A stretch of 64,000 bases of DNA from SIG480 sp045595365 (GCA_045595365.1 JAZOAI010000028.1:1-64000), one strand, 5' to 3'; numbered from the stretch's first letter, positions 34,503-45,400 are shown. The notes: generated by a model not told the origin, from the sequence alone. Program-made: numbers and translations.

Positions 34503-35342
34503 ATGAAAAAAATCACAAATGAGCTAATACTTAGCTTTAAAGAATATTTAATTGAGGAGGAAAAAAGCGAAAACACCTGTGATAAATATATCCGTGATAT
34601 AACCTTCTTTATGGCTTGGCTTTGTGGTCAGGAAGTAACAAAGATATTGGCTTTAGAGTATAAAAAGGAGCTTTGTGAAAAATATGCTCCTGCAAGTGTG
34701 AATGCGGCAATATCTTCCCTTAATAGCTTCTTCGCTTTTATGGAATGGCATGATATGCGGATAAAGGCACTAAAAATACAAAGGCAAATATTTTCAAACA
34801 AAGACAAGGAACTGACAAAAGCGGAATATGAGCGATTGCTTACGGCAGCAAGAAGTAAAAAGAATGAGAGATTGTATTACCTTATGCAAACAATTTGTAG
34901 TACAGGCATCAGGGTTTCAGAACTTCGCTACATTACCACATCTGCTGTACATTCGGGACAAGCGATAATAAACTGCAAAGGCAAGATGCGTATTGTCATT
35001 CTTCCAAAAGAACTTTGCAAAATGTTAAAGGGATATATTCGAGAAAATAAAATTGAAAACGGCACCGTTTTCGTAAGTCGTAATGGTAAACCTTTGGACA
35101 GAAGCCATATATGGAAAATGTTGAAAGACTTGTGTGAAGTCGCCGGAGTGTCAAAAGATAAGGTGTTCCCGCATAACTTTCGTCATCTTTTTGCGAGAAC
35201 TTATTATAGCTTGCAAAAGGACATCGTAAGACTTGCTGATATTTTAGGGCATTCTTCGGTAAATACAACAAGGATTTACACAATGAGTACGGGAGAGGTG
35301 CACCGTAGGCAAATACAAAAACTAGGACTTTTAAGGTGTTAA
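34503..35342 (+). CDS. tyrosine recombinase, probable DNA invertase of the adjacent switch
   Basis: The 279-residue XerC/D-like recombinase has an N-terminal SAM-like core-binding domain (1-95) and a catalytic domain with Arg137 (TGIRVSEL), Lys161, His224-x2-Arg227 (HNFRH), His250 (ILGHSS) and nucleophile Tyr259 (TRIYT). All catalytic residues are present. The length matches the compact recombinases that flip phase-variable promoters. It ends 10 nt before the left copy of a 22-bp inverted repeat, which is why I propose that it acts on that switch rather than integrating the element. The ribosome site is AGGAAG, with 9-nt spacing. Confidence 0.9.
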   Translation: MKKITNELILSFKEYLIEEEKSENTCDKYIRDITFFMAWLCGQEVTKILALEYKKELCEKYAPASVNAAISSLNSFFAFMEWHDMRIKALKIQRQIFSNKDKELTKAEYERLLTAARSKKNERLYYLMQTICSTGIRVSELRYITTSAVHSGQAIINCKGKMRIVILPKELCKMLKGYIRENKIENGTVFVSRNGKPLDRSHIWKMLKDLCEVAGVSKDKVFPHNFRHLFARTYYSLQKDIVRLADILGHSSVNTTRIYTMSTGEVHRRQIQKLGLLRC

Positions 35343-35352
35343 AATAAAAAAA

Positions 35353-35374
35353 CCACATAATTCTCATTATGTGG
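35353..35374. repeat. left inverted repeat of the candidate invertible segment
   Basis: CCACATAAT-TCTC-ATTATGTGG is itself a 9-bp palindrome with an asymmetric TCTC centre that gives it orientation. An exact inverted copy lies at 35582-35603. Next to the A run it can also act as a terminator for the recombinase gene. Confidence 0.85.
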
Positions 35375-35410
35375 AACTCCTGCACAAACACTTGTGAAGT
35401 TACATAAGGA

Positions 35411-35439
35411 ATTATATCATATGCAACCAAAAAAATCAA
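35411..35439 (-). promoter_or_regulatory. strong leftward promoter inside the invertible segment
   Basis: Minus strand: TTGATT (35434-35439), a 17-bp spacer, TATAAT (35411-35416) preceded by TGA. It would drive transcription toward the recombinase 3' end in this orientation, and into the 35638 operon after inversion. Confidence 0.75.
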
Positions 35440-35498
35440 TGATTTAAAGGTAATTTGCGATAAATCTCCGTTATGCATAAAAATTGGCACCAAAAGTT

Positions 35499-35530
35499 GA
35501 CCGATGAAAACTTATCAACTAACATCGGTC
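35499..35530 (+). terminator. hairpin inside the invertible segment
   Basis: An 8-bp stem GACCGATG/CATCGGTC with a 16-nt loop is followed by TTATTTT, a likely rightward terminator in this orientation. A weak TTGACC-17 bp-TAACAT promoter-like sequence overlaps it. Confidence 0.45.
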
Positions 35531-35581
35531 TTATTTTCGTGCCCAAATTACAAATTTCACAGCACTTGATATTCTATTTCT

Positions 35582-35603
35582 CCACATAATGAGAATTATG
35601 TGG
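35582..35603. repeat. right inverted repeat of the candidate invertible segment
   Basis: CCACATAAT-GAGA-ATTATGTGG is the exact reverse complement of 35353-35374. It lies 34 nt before the first gene of the surface operon. Confidence 0.85.
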
Positions 35604-35637
35604 AGAAAGTATTGTTTTTGAAAGGTGGAATGTCTTT

Positions 35638-36180
35638 ATGAATATGACTATCGGTGCTTGGACAGCGAATGTTGCAATTGGTATAATTGCGGGAGTTGTG
35701 TCATCTTTTATCACACATATTTTAATGAGGTTTTCTAAACCTAAAATAAAGATTGCGGAACAGATAGCTAAGAGCAAAACTGCGAACGGGTGGGAGTATC
35801 GCTTTAAAATAGTTAATCTTTCACGAGCATATGCCAAAAATGTTAGAATTCAATTTGAAATGGTAACTGATATCATTGGAAATGGTGGAACAATTTCGAA
35901 GGTATATCCTATTCGTTTGATGAGGGAAAACATCGATTTTATTGAAGCTTATAGCAAAAAAGATACTAACGCCAATTACGCTGTGCGTTTTGCTTTGAAA
36001 GATAATTTGGACGATATTTGGACTGACGATAATTACTCCTACTTGCGTTTAAAATTCTATTGTGAGAACGAATCGACAGGTGTAGGTAAAGTATTTGTGC
36101 AAAAATTTCAGAAGAAAAATAAGTCTATTCGAGTTGGGAAATATATGTTCGGGAAATCTTGTGAGATAGTTTCAGAATAG
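35638..36180 (+). CDS. membrane-anchored hypothetical protein, 180 aa
   Basis: The product has one N-terminal transmembrane segment (about residues 9-31, VAIGIIAGVVSSFITHILM), then a soluble beta-rich domain (WEYRFKIVNLSRAYAKNVRIQFEM). The family is not recognised. It is the first gene beyond the right inverted repeat, with an AAGGTGG ribosome site and no room for its own promoter, so it probably depends on the invertible promoter. It is followed after 33 nt by the SLH-cohesin gene. Confidence 0.65.
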   Translation: MNMTIGAWTANVAIGIIAGVVSSFITHILMRFSKPKIKIAEQIAKSKTANGWEYRFKIVNLSRAYAKNVRIQFEMVTDIIGNGGTISKVYPIRLMRENIDFIEAYSKKDTNANYAVRFALKDNLDDIWTDDNYSYLRLKFYCENESTGVGKVFVQKFQKKNKSIRVGKYMFGKSCEIVSE

Positions 36181-36213
36181 TGTATTGCTAATAAATATAT
36201 TGGAGTTGCTAAT

Positions 36214-37389
36214 ATGAAGAAAACGATTGCAGTGATTATGATATTGTTGCTATGCACCTCAATTATTATTGCATGTGCAACAGTCAATAGTTCAACAGCG
36301 GCTAAAAACTACGATGCCCCATTTTCTGATGTAAAAGATACAGATTGGTTCTATGAGGATGTTAAGTATGTTTATCAAAACAACTTAATGAATGGTATAA
36401 GCAATACCGAATTTTCTCCATCTGGAGTTACTACGAGAGGGATGATAGTTACAATCTTGTGGCGACTTGAAGGAGAGCCAATCGAAAAAGGAAAAGATTT
36501 CGATGATGTAAATAACGATGCATATTATTATAATGCTGTAGCATGGGCATCAAACAATCAGATTGTAAACGGATATAGAGAGTCAACTTTTGGCCCAAAT
36601 GATACAGCTACTCGTGAGCAGCTTGTCACAATAATGTATCGCTATGCTTCATATAAGAAATATGATATTTCAAAAGAAGCAGAACTTGATAAATATGTTG
36701 ATGCAAATCAGATCAGCGAATATGCAATAAAGAGCATTAAATGGGCGAATGCAAACGGAATTATTTCAGGAACTTCAAATCAAACAATTTCTCCTAAAGA
36801 TAATGTTCAGAGGTGTCAGGTTGCGGCAATATTGAAGCGCTTTTGTGTGAACACTGCTGGAATCAAAGACGAAATCTCAAGCGAAGAACAGCCCGAAAAA
36901 GATGTTGAAGAAGAAATCGTTCAGCCTGGAAACAACAAAGGCGATGAAGAATTCACAAGCCAAGAAACGAACACATCCCCAATAATAGTTGCAGATAAAG
37001 TTCATGCTAAACCCGGTGACGAAGTTGAATTTGTAGTCGAAGTAAAAAACAACCCAGGTATTTTGGGAATGACATTAACGCTTTATTATGATGATACTTT
37101 CTGCACATTAGAGTCAGCCGAAAATGGAGATGCAGTAAAAAACATCTTGGACTTAACAACTTCGAAAGAACTTGGTAATGGTTCTCGTTTCGTATGGGAC
37201 GGTGTTGAAATAACCGGCAAAGATATTAAAGATGGCCCTGTTTTGTTGCTCAAATTTAAAGTTAAGGATGATGCTCCTGAAGGGACTTGTCCAATCACGG
37301 TAAAATATTTTAACGACGACATTGTAGACAATAACCTTGATGCCGTTTATCCGGTTATTAAAAATGGCGAAATAGTGATTTCAAAATAA
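36214..37389 (+). CDS. SLH-domain lipoprotein with C-terminal cohesin-like domain
   Basis: The 391-residue surface protein has a signal ending in a lipobox (IIAC, Cys21). Three S-layer-homology domains follow (about 30-215: FSDVKDTDWFYEDV, FDDVNNDAYYYNAV, and the AIKSIKWANANGIISG repeat). After an acidic linker (220-250) comes a cohesin-like domain (about 253-390) with VHAKPGDEVEFVVEVKNNPGILG and LLLKFKVKDDAPEG. SLH domains hold proteins to secondary cell-wall polymers, and cohesins grip dockerins, so it is a good candidate anchor for the dockerin proteins encoded next. It lies 23 nt upstream of the first giant gene. Confidence 0.8.
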   Translation: MKKTIAVIMILLLCTSIIIACATVNSSTAAKNYDAPFSDVKDTDWFYEDVKYVYQNNLMNGISNTEFSPSGVTTRGMIVTILWRLEGEPIEKGKDFDDVNNDAYYYNAVAWASNNQIVNGYRESTFGPNDTATREQLVTIMYRYASYKKYDISKEAELDKYVDANQISEYAIKSIKWANANGIISGTSNQTISPKDNVQRCQVAAILKRFCVNTAGIKDEISSEEQPEKDVEEEIVQPGNNKGDEEFTSQETNTSPIIVADKVHAKPGDEVEFVVEVKNNPGILGMTLTLYYDDTFCTLESAENGDAVKNILDLTTSKELGNGSRFVWDGVEITGKDIKDGPVLLLKFKVKDDAPEGTCPITVKYFNDDIVDNNLDAVYPVIKNGEIVISK

Positions 37390-37412
37390 ATATACAGAAA
37401 GGACAATGTCAA

Positions 37413-40400
37413 ATGAAAACCAAGAAGTTGATAGCTTCCTTGCTATCTTTAGTTATGATTTTAAGTATCATAACACCCACTTCAGTATTAGCTTCTACAT
37501 CAGTTGCTAAATCAACAATCACGGTAAAATCTGTTACCGATACTGCCGGAGCAACAGTAGATGTTGATGTTATTATTGAAAACAACCCCGGAATATTGGG
37601 CGCTACATTAGAATTTGCTTATGATGAAGGATTAACGTTAATCAATGCGTCGAATGGCGAGGCTTTCTCATCATTAACAATGACTAAGCCCGGAAAATTC
37701 ATATCTCCCTGCAAATTTGTATGGGATGCTCAGGAAATCACATCAGATGATGTAAAAGACGGAAAAATCTTGACATTGCAATTCAAGATAGATGATAATG
37801 CGCAAGCCGGTGATGAGTATAACATTAATGTATCATATCAGTCGGGTGACATTATTGATGCCGACTTGGCAACACTTGAGGCAAATTTAGTAAACGGTTG
37901 TGTTTCTGTTGTTGATTATCTTCCCGGAGATCTTGATGGCGACAGAATTGTCAACACAAGAGATATTGTTTTGCTAAGGCGACATGTCGCCGGCGGATAC
38001 GACCAAACAGTAAATGAATCCGCAGCTGATGTAAATAACGATGCGAAAACAAATACGGCAGACATTGTTTTGGTTCGTAGATATATTGCCGGTGGATACG
38101 GCGTTGAGCTTAAGCCGTCAAAACCACAGTGCGACCATACAATGACGGAAACTGCATACAAAGCTCCGGATTGTACAACAACCGGCAATATAGCATATTG
38201 GACTTGCACGAAATGCGGCAGAATATACAGCGATAAGAACGGAACTACGGAGATTTCTGCTAAAGACGTTGAAATAGCTTCACCGGGCCATTCTATTGTA
38301 ATTGATGCTGCTGTAGCTCCGACTTATAGCAGTTCGGGATTAACCGAGGGTAAACACTGCTCTGCTTGTGGCGAAATCATTGTTGCCCAGCAGATAATCC
38401 CGGCGTTGCAAAAAGAAGAGTATTCTATAACGTATCATATTGATAGCAACGATGAATATCTGCAATCTATAAATATAAACAATCCTAATCCTAATACATA
38501 TGCAAAAGAAGAAGGGTTAGTATTACAAGATTTGATTGTTAAGGGCTACAATTTCGTCGGCTGGTACACAGCGCAGATTGGTGGCGAGAGAGTAACTAAA
38601 ATCGCAGCAGGAGAAACGGAAAACAGAACACTGTATGCTCATTGGGAGAAAGTAGAATATAAAGTGCAATTCTCTTCTGATATGGTTGCAATAGGAGATA
38701 TGAAGTTCACTGCAGGCGAAGAAAGAACTCTTCCGAATCCCACCTTGGACAGATATACTTTTGTCGGATGGTCAGATAAAGAAGGTAACATCTGGAAAAC
38801 AATTCCTAAGGGAACTTCAAAGAACGTAGTTCTTTACGCAAACTGGGCAAGCAATCGAAATAAAGCTGTGCCTGTAAAGAAGCTTGCAGACCCGATAATC
38901 TGTGAAGATTCAGAGAATGGTTTGATGTTGTTCACTTATGAGATTGGTGAAATTCAGAATGTGCCGTTGTACACAATATTGAAGCTTAATTGCGTCAACG
39001 GAATTATCTCAACCATTTCTACAACCACCAGCCAGGAAATAAGCTCAACACAAGCTAAAACAATTGCGCAAACGATTTCCAATGCCACAACAAATTCAGC
39101 GTCCTGGACATTGGAAAACAGTTGGAATAACTCGACTGAAGTAAGCCAGAGCTATCTTGATCAGACAGGTCAAACTCGTGAAGAGGCAGAATCTCTTGCA
39201 AAGAGCAACAGCGGTACATATAATCTGTCTTCAAGTAGCGGAGGCTCAAACGGATATACTGATACAAACAGTGGCTCCTACACCCTTTCAGGAAATCAGG
39301 GACACTCAAACAGTTCCACAACGGAAACGGGTGAGAATTTTGACTTATCAGTTGATGCTAAATTCTCAAGCGAAACCTCAATAGGCGCTGAAGCAAGCAT
39401 AGAGCTCGTTAAATTAAATGCAAACCAAAAATTCGGCTTTGAAATAGGCGCCGGAGCAGGTTATGGAAACTATGTGAAAAACACAAATACAGGTACGGAC
39501 AGTTGGACAAGTGGAATTGATATCAGCAATGAAACGTCAAATACCACAACTGCTCAGAAAAATTGGAACACGGCAGAGGGTTATTCGAACAGTAAAACTA
39601 TAAGTTCGAATACATCTGTTGCAAATGCCGTTTCAAAGCTCATAAGCCAGGAGTACGGATATGGCTCATCTTATGCAGAAGGTGGAAGCAACAGCAATTC
39701 GCAGGCGTTAGCATCCACCGACACAAAAAGTGATGAATACAGCACAACGATGACATATCATACGTCAAAAATCGAATCAACAACAAAATCGATTGAGACT
39801 ACCGGAAATACAATCGGTGATTATCGTTATGTTATGGCAGGAACGATTCATGTTTTTGCAGTAATCGGATACGATGTTGCGGAAAGCAGTTACTTTGTCT
39901 ATACATATAATGTGCTTGATGATGAAACCTATGAATATGTAGACTATTCATTTGACGGAACATTTAATGACTATGAAACAAGCATCATACCGTTTGAAAT
40001 TCCGCACTTTGTAAATGATTATGTCAACACACGAATTGCAAAAACATCAGGTTTGCAAATTGATCCTGACACGGGAATGATAATGAACTATATTCCTGAT
40101 TCGAACAATCCTGATACAATCGTCGTAATCCCGTCATATATGTCAATAGACAACGGCGACGGCACATTCAGCTCGGTTAAGGTCAAAGGCATTGCACCGG
40201 GATTATTTAAGAACAATACAAATCTTGTCGGAATAAAGCTTGGAAACTTCATTACCGAGATTCCGGATTCGGCATTCGAGGGTTGTTCGTCACTGAAATA
40301 TGTTGTTTCTCCGGGAATAACAAAGATAGGCAAAAATGCATTCAGCGGTTGCTCATCTTTAAGTGAGTTCACTATGTCAGAAGAACTTACTTCTCTTGGT

Positions 40401-42362
40401 GAAAACGCATTTAAAGGCGCATTGAAAATTAAAGCAGTTGCATCAAATGCGGCGGTTGCAAAAGCTGTAGCATCCTCAGGTGCAAAAAATATTGTTCTTG
40501 ATATTTCTGATATACCGGAAGCTGATGCTGAGAATATGGAGCTTAACATCGGCGATATAACTTCATTTGAGCTTCAGGGTAAAGACAAGGAGTATAAGGG
40601 GCTCAGCGTTAAGTCTGATGCTACGACAACGGTTATAAATGGCGTTAAGTTTGTTGGAGGAACAAAGATTCCTATGGAAATTTCCTCGCCCAATGTAACG
40701 CTTAACAGAGTGAGTGCAAATGTAATGGGAACACCGCTTGTTCTTAGTGCAGAGAATGCAACTGTAAAGCTTAATCAGACGGTATCACTTTCATCCTCTG
40801 CCGGCAATTCTGTGCTTTGTAAGAATGTATCATTCTCTTCTTTGAGTACAGCCGTGGTAGGAAAGTTGGTTCTTTCGGGTAATATGGTTGTCGCCGGAAC
40901 AATTAACGGCGCAACCTATATAACCTTTAACAAAGGCGAACTCAAAACCGTCTCCGCAAATGAATTTGCAAATTATTACGCTTTTTGTGATGTGATTTGG
41001 GACGGAACATCAATAGAGCCTGCATACAACGCAAGCACAAAGACATACACCGTAACAAATGCGAGAGAGCTTGCTTGGATATCCGATGTTTCAAACGGCG
41101 TGATTACAAGCGGAAAGAACTTCCCATCAGACATTACATTTAAGGGATATACCGTTAATCTTGCAAACGATATTTACCTCAATGATCCAACAGGATGGGA
41201 AAACTGGGAGGCAACTGCACCGCGTAATCGCTGGAAAGGATTTAGCTTTGGTGGAGCTTTCAAAGGAAACAGCCATACAATTTATGGATTATATGCAAGC
41301 GGTAATACATACTTCATGGAGGATTGTTTGTTCCAGACTATCTCTACTTCTGGAAGTGTAGAAGACTTGAATATCGTTGAAGGATATTTTGGAGCAATAA
41401 GTTATGGCAACGACGGCACTATATCAAGATGCACTACCGACGGAAAGGCTTTTTATGCAGGTGTTGTGAGATTTAACGAAGGTACAATTATAAACTGCAC
41501 TAATAACGCCGATTTGATAGCGGCCGACGGCAATATATCATTTGGCGGAATAGTAGCATCTAATGGTGGAAGTGTATATAACTGTGTAAACAATGGAGAT
41601 ATACATATAAAAAGAGGAGAATCAACAGGCGGAATAGCGGGAAGTTCCAGCGGAACAATTGAATTTTGCAAGAACTATGGAAATATTTTGCGTTCCGGTG
41701 GCACTATCGGCAGTACTTCAACAGGTGGAATAGCAGGATTAGCCTCAGGAACGATTGAAGGATGTGCTAATTTTGCGACAGTACGGTCTGAAGTAGGATG
41801 CTATATCGCCGGAATAGTAGGAGATGGTGGTTCCTCCCTATACATTTATAAATGCTATAATGCCGGACCGATATATTGCGATGGCTCAGGCTGTGCAGCA
41901 GGCATTCTGGGCGGTGCGTATGGTGATAAGACTTCCATAACTATTAAAGATTGTTACAATGTGGCGGATATTACTGCAAGTGGAGAAGATGGGCTTGCAT
42001 CTGGAATAGTCGGAAGGGTTACCGTTTCTACTGTTGGAAAGGGAGTTGCTAATATCTCTTGTGTATATAGCGTTGGAAAAGTAACTAAAGTTTCCGACAC
42101 TCGACCGAGTCTGTTTGATCTCCTATCGACCGGAGATGGAGAAATTAAGTACTGTTATTCTCCGTCAACCCCATTATATGGATATATAGAAACAGATCCT
42201 GACTTTAGTTATATTACGGTATCATATGTAAAACAGGTGTCATCTGAAAAAATGAAAACCCTTTCTAACCTTACGGGATTCAGTTCATCAATTTGGGGAA
42301 CAGATCCTAACATCAACAACGGCTATCCGTATCTAAAAGATTTGGAGGACACATACAAGTAG
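37413..42362 (+). CDS. giant surface protein: cohesin-like + dockerin + repeat domains + GLUG repeats
   Basis: The order in this 1649-residue protein is: signal peptide (1-27); cohesin-like domain (about 30-168, IENNPGILGATLEFAYDEGL); type-I-like dockerin (about 170-232) with two calcium loops, DLDGDRIVNTRD and DVNNDAKTNTAD, each followed by an RR-containing helix; a Cys-pair ribbon (CTKCG/CSACG); two InlB-like repeats (about 345-490, YNFVGWYTA); a long Ser/Thr-rich domain (500-880); BspA-like leucine-rich repeats (about 920-1010, IPDSAFEGCSSLKY); a beta domain; and a GLUG-type beta-helix (about 1270-1570, GGIAGSSSGTIEFCKNYG). It is secreted and probably adhesive. The ribosome site is AAAGGA. 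It is a paralogue of the next gene, sharing all but the C-terminus. Confidence 0.8.
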   Translation: MKTKKLIASLLSLVMILSIITPTSVLASTSVAKSTITVKSVTDTAGATVDVDVIIENNPGILGATLEFAYDEGLTLINASNGEAFSSLTMTKPGKFISPCKFVWDAQEITSDDVKDGKILTLQFKIDDNAQAGDEYNINVSYQSGDIIDADLATLEANLVNGCVSVVDYLPGDLDGDRIVNTRDIVLLRRHVAGGYDQTVNESAADVNNDAKTNTADIVLVRRYIAGGYGVELKPSKPQCDHTMTETAYKAPDCTTTGNIAYWTCTKCGRIYSDKNGTTEISAKDVEIASPGHSIVIDAAVAPTYSSSGLTEGKHCSACGEIIVAQQIIPALQKEEYSITYHIDSNDEYLQSININNPNPNTYAKEEGLVLQDLIVKGYNFVGWYTAQIGGERVTKIAAGETENRTLYAHWEKVEYKVQFSSDMVAIGDMKFTAGEERTLPNPTLDRYTFVGWSDKEGNIWKTIPKGTSKNVVLYANWASNRNKAVPVKKLADPIICEDSENGLMLFTYEIGEIQNVPLYTILKLNCVNGIISTISTTTSQEISSTQAKTIAQTISNATTNSASWTLENSWNNSTEVSQSYLDQTGQTREEAESLAKSNSGTYNLSSSSGGSNGYTDTNSGSYTLSGNQGHSNSSTTETGENFDLSVDAKFSSETSIGAEASIELVKLNANQKFGFEIGAGAGYGNYVKNTNTGTDSWTSGIDISNETSNTTTAQKNWNTAEGYSNSKTISSNTSVANAVSKLISQEYGYGSSYAEGGSNSNSQALASTDTKSDEYSTTMTYHTSKIESTTKSIETTGNTIGDYRYVMAGTIHVFAVIGYDVAESSYFVYTYNVLDDETYEYVDYSFDGTFNDYETSIIPFEIPHFVNDYVNTRIAKTSGLQIDPDTGMIMNYIPDSNNPDTIVVIPSYMSIDNGDGTFSSVKVKGIAPGLFKNNTNLVGIKLGNFITEIPDSAFEGCSSLKYVVSPGITKIGKNAFSGCSSLSEFTMSEELTSLGENAFKGALKIKAVASNAAVAKAVASSGAKNIVLDISDIPEADAENMELNIGDITSFELQGKDKEYKGLSVKSDATTTVINGVKFVGGTKIPMEISSPNVTLNRVSANVMGTPLVLSAENATVKLNQTVSLSSSAGNSVLCKNVSFSSLSTAVVGKLVLSGNMVVAGTINGATYITFNKGELKTVSANEFANYYAFCDVIWDGTSIEPAYNASTKTYTVTNARELAWISDVSNGVITSGKNFPSDITFKGYTVNLANDIYLNDPTGWENWEATAPRNRWKGFSFGGAFKGNSHTIYGLYASGNTYFMEDCLFQTISTSGSVEDLNIVEGYFGAISYGNDGTISRCTTDGKAFYAGVVRFNEGTIINCTNNADLIAADGNISFGGIVASNGGSVYNCVNNGDIHIKRGESTGGIAGSSSGTIEFCKNYGNILRSGGTIGSTSTGGIAGLASGTIEGCANFATVRSEVGCYIAGIVGDGGSSLYIYKCYNAGPIYCDGSGCAAGILGGAYGDKTSITIKDCYNVADITASGEDGLASGIVGRVTVSTVGKGVANISCVYSVGKVTKVSDTRPSLFDLLSTGDGEIKYCYSPSTPLYGYIETDPDFSYITVSYVKQVSSEKMKTLSNLTGFSSSIWGTDPNINNGYPYLKDLEDTYK

Positions 42363-42430
42363 AAACAAAGCTTCTCTGACGGGAAAACGTAAGAGTTATT
42401 GCAGTGAAAAACAAGTAAATTTATCGACTT

Positions 42431-42454
42431 GTGATTGCCCTCTTGGGCAATCAC
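42431..42454 (+). other. intercistronic hairpin
   Basis: A perfect 10-bp stem GTGATTGCCC/GGGCAATCAC with a TCTT loop lies just before the ribosome site of the next gene, with no T run. It may stabilise or process the long mRNA rather than end it. Confidence 0.5.
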
Positions 42455-42477
42455 AGGTGGAAAGGAAATGATACAAT

Positions 42478-45400
42478 GTGAAGCAGAAGAGAATAATTGC
42501 TTGCTTGCTGTCAATGGTGATGTTATTAACAACATTTGCGCCAATTTCCGCTTTTGCTATAGCAGAGCCAACCATAACGGTGCAAACAGTAACAGATGTT
42601 GCAGGTGCTACTGTTGAGGTGGATGTTGTTTTAGCAAATAACCCCGGAATATTAGGTGCTATATTGACAATTAGCTATGACGAAGGGCTGACACTCCTTG
42701 ATGCATCATCAGGAGAAGCGTTTTCAGGCCATTCGATGACAAAGCCCGGAAAGTTTACATCTCCTTGTAAATTTGTTTGGGACGGTGAGGACATTGATTC
42801 CATCGAAGTAAAAGATGGAACGATACTTACACTTCAATTCAAAATCTCCGAAGATGCAGAGGCAGGACATGAATATGCCGTAAACGCATCATGTGTAAAA
42901 GGAGATATAACAGACAACGACTTAAATGACATTGATGTCAAGATTGTCAACGGAAGCGTTAACGTTGTCGATTATATGCCCGGAGACCTCGACAATGATC
43001 AGATTGTTAATACAAGGGACATTATCTTGCTCCGCCGAGACATTGCCGGAGGCTACGAACAAGAGATAAATAAATTGGCCGGTGATGTCAATGCTGATGC
43101 TACAAGAAATACAAAAGATATTATTCTTATCCGCAGATTCATTGCAAGCGGATATGGAGTAGAACTATTGCCCGGCAAGAGTGCCTGCGATCACAATTTG
43201 ACAAAAACAGATTACAAAGCTCCAACGGAATCAGCTGCAGGTAATATTGAATATTGGACATGTTCACTTTGCGGAAAGTATTACAGTGATAATGGCGGAA
43301 AAACAGAGATTACACTTGCCGATACTGTAATTGAAGCAACAGGTGGTGAGGTTGATCCCAATGCACCAACAATAACTTACCACATCGCAAACAATGATAC
43401 ATATCTTGAAAGCATTATTATAGATAATCCCAACCCGAAAACTTATTCAACAGAGACCGGATTGGTTCTCCAGGATCTGATTGTTAAGGGATATAATTTC
43501 AAAGGTTGGTTTACTGCTCAGACAGGTGGAACACAGGTAACAAAGATTGATGCTGGAGAGACAACAAACAAGACCCTTTATGCTCATTGGGAAAAAGTAA
43601 CTTATACAGTAAGCTTTGCATGCGATATGGTTCTTCCTGGTGGAGAGATAAGTGATATTACATACACAGTAGATAAAGAGTATGTCTTGCCTAAACCTAC
43701 AATGGATAAATATACATTTGTTGGTTGGACAGATAAATCAGGTCAATTGTGGAAATCGATACCTGAAGGTACAACAGGAAACATTAACCTTTATGCTAAC
43801 TGGGCAAGTAATAGAAATAAAGCTGTTGCGAAAGAAAGCCTTGATGCACCGTTCATTTTTGAAGACACAGATAATGGTCTGATACTCTTTACCTATGAAA
43901 TTGGTGAAATACAGAATGTTCCTTTGTTTACAACACTAAAACTAAATTGTGTAAATGGTATTATTTCAACTACAGAAGTAACTAAAACAAGTGAAATTAG
44001 CGACACACAAGCATCTGCTATTGCACAGTCTATTTCAAACGCAACTACAAATTCTTCATCGTGGACCTTGTCAAGCGACTGGAATGAGACGACCGAAGTT
44101 AGTGAAAAATATTTAGAAGAAACAGGCAAGACAAGAGAAGAGGCTGAGACTTTATCAAAGAGTGAAAGCAATACATATTTCCTAAACTCTAGCAGCGGAG
44201 GTTCAGCGGATACTGTAACAGTAGATGGTACAACATATAAGCATTCAGGTAATGTTGCAGGTTCATCAACGACTGACATGGGAATCAAACAAACTTCCTC
44301 ACTTAATTCAAAAGTAGGCGGTGGCATTGGACTTGGAAATGAAAAAAGTTTAATTAGTGGTAATGTTTCTGCGGAAATCGAAGCAGGGAAAAGTCAAGAA
44401 TTGTCAGTTAATATGTCTGGGACAAATGGATGGGATGAAGGCGAAGAACAAGGGACGGATCATTCAACCACAAAAACAGAGTCTAGTAACTGGAATTCAA
44501 CATCTGGATATGAAAACAGTAAAACCACTAGCCAGAGCACAACAATCTCAAACATTATTTCTCAAGTCGTAAGCCAAGAAAAGGGATACGGTGAAACATA
44601 TTCTTCTGGTGGAAGCAATAGCGAAGCACAAGCTTTTGCGTCATCAAACACACAAAATGATGAATATAGTTCAACTATGACATACTATACATCTACAATT
44701 GAATCCTCAACTACGTCTTTCTCAAGCACAGGAAATACAATTGGAGATTATAGAATGGTCATTGCCGGAACTGTACATGTTTTTGCAGTAGTTGGATATG
44801 ATATTGCAAACAAAGAATATTTTGTTTATACATACAATGTTTTGGGTGATGGCTCGAAGGATGATGGAACTTACGAGTATCTCGACTACTCATTTGATGG
44901 TTCCTTTAAAGATTATGAAACAACAGTTATTCCTTTTGAGGTTCCATACTTTGTAAATGAGTATGTTGCGAATAGAATAGCAAAAACAGATGGATTATTG
45001 TTTGATCCAGATACAGGAATGATAGTAGATTATCTTCCTGAAGATGGAACAACAGCGAATGTTGTTATCATACCGTCCTATATTGTTGTTGATAACAACG
45101 ATGGTACATTCAGTGCAGAAAAGGTTACAGGCATAGCACCTGGATTATTCAAGAACAACACAACTATAAAAGCTGTTCAGTTAGGACGATTTATAACTGA
45201 AATACCTGATTCGGCATTTGAAGGTTGTACATCATTGGAATACCTACTATGTCCGGGTGTAACAGAAATAGGAAACAGTGCATTTAGCGGATGTACATCG
45301 TTAGAAAGCTTTGCGCTTCCTGTTGAAATAACAACAGTAGGCGAAAATGCCTTTGAAGGTGTACCGGAAGTTAAAGCGACAGCATCTAACGCAGATATTG

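Larger units (their letters stand above)
35375..35581. other. candidate invertible promoter segment (207 bp)
   Basis: The gene-free segment lies between exact 22-bp inverted repeats, directly after a tyrosine recombinase gene and directly before a surface-protein operon. It contains a near-consensus promoter pointing left (35411-35439) and a hairpin GACCGATG/CATCGGTC (35499-35530) followed by TTATTTT. The layout matches flipped promoter switches such as cwpV or flgB of Clostridioides difficile. Read as given, the operon would be OFF. Confidence 0.7.
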
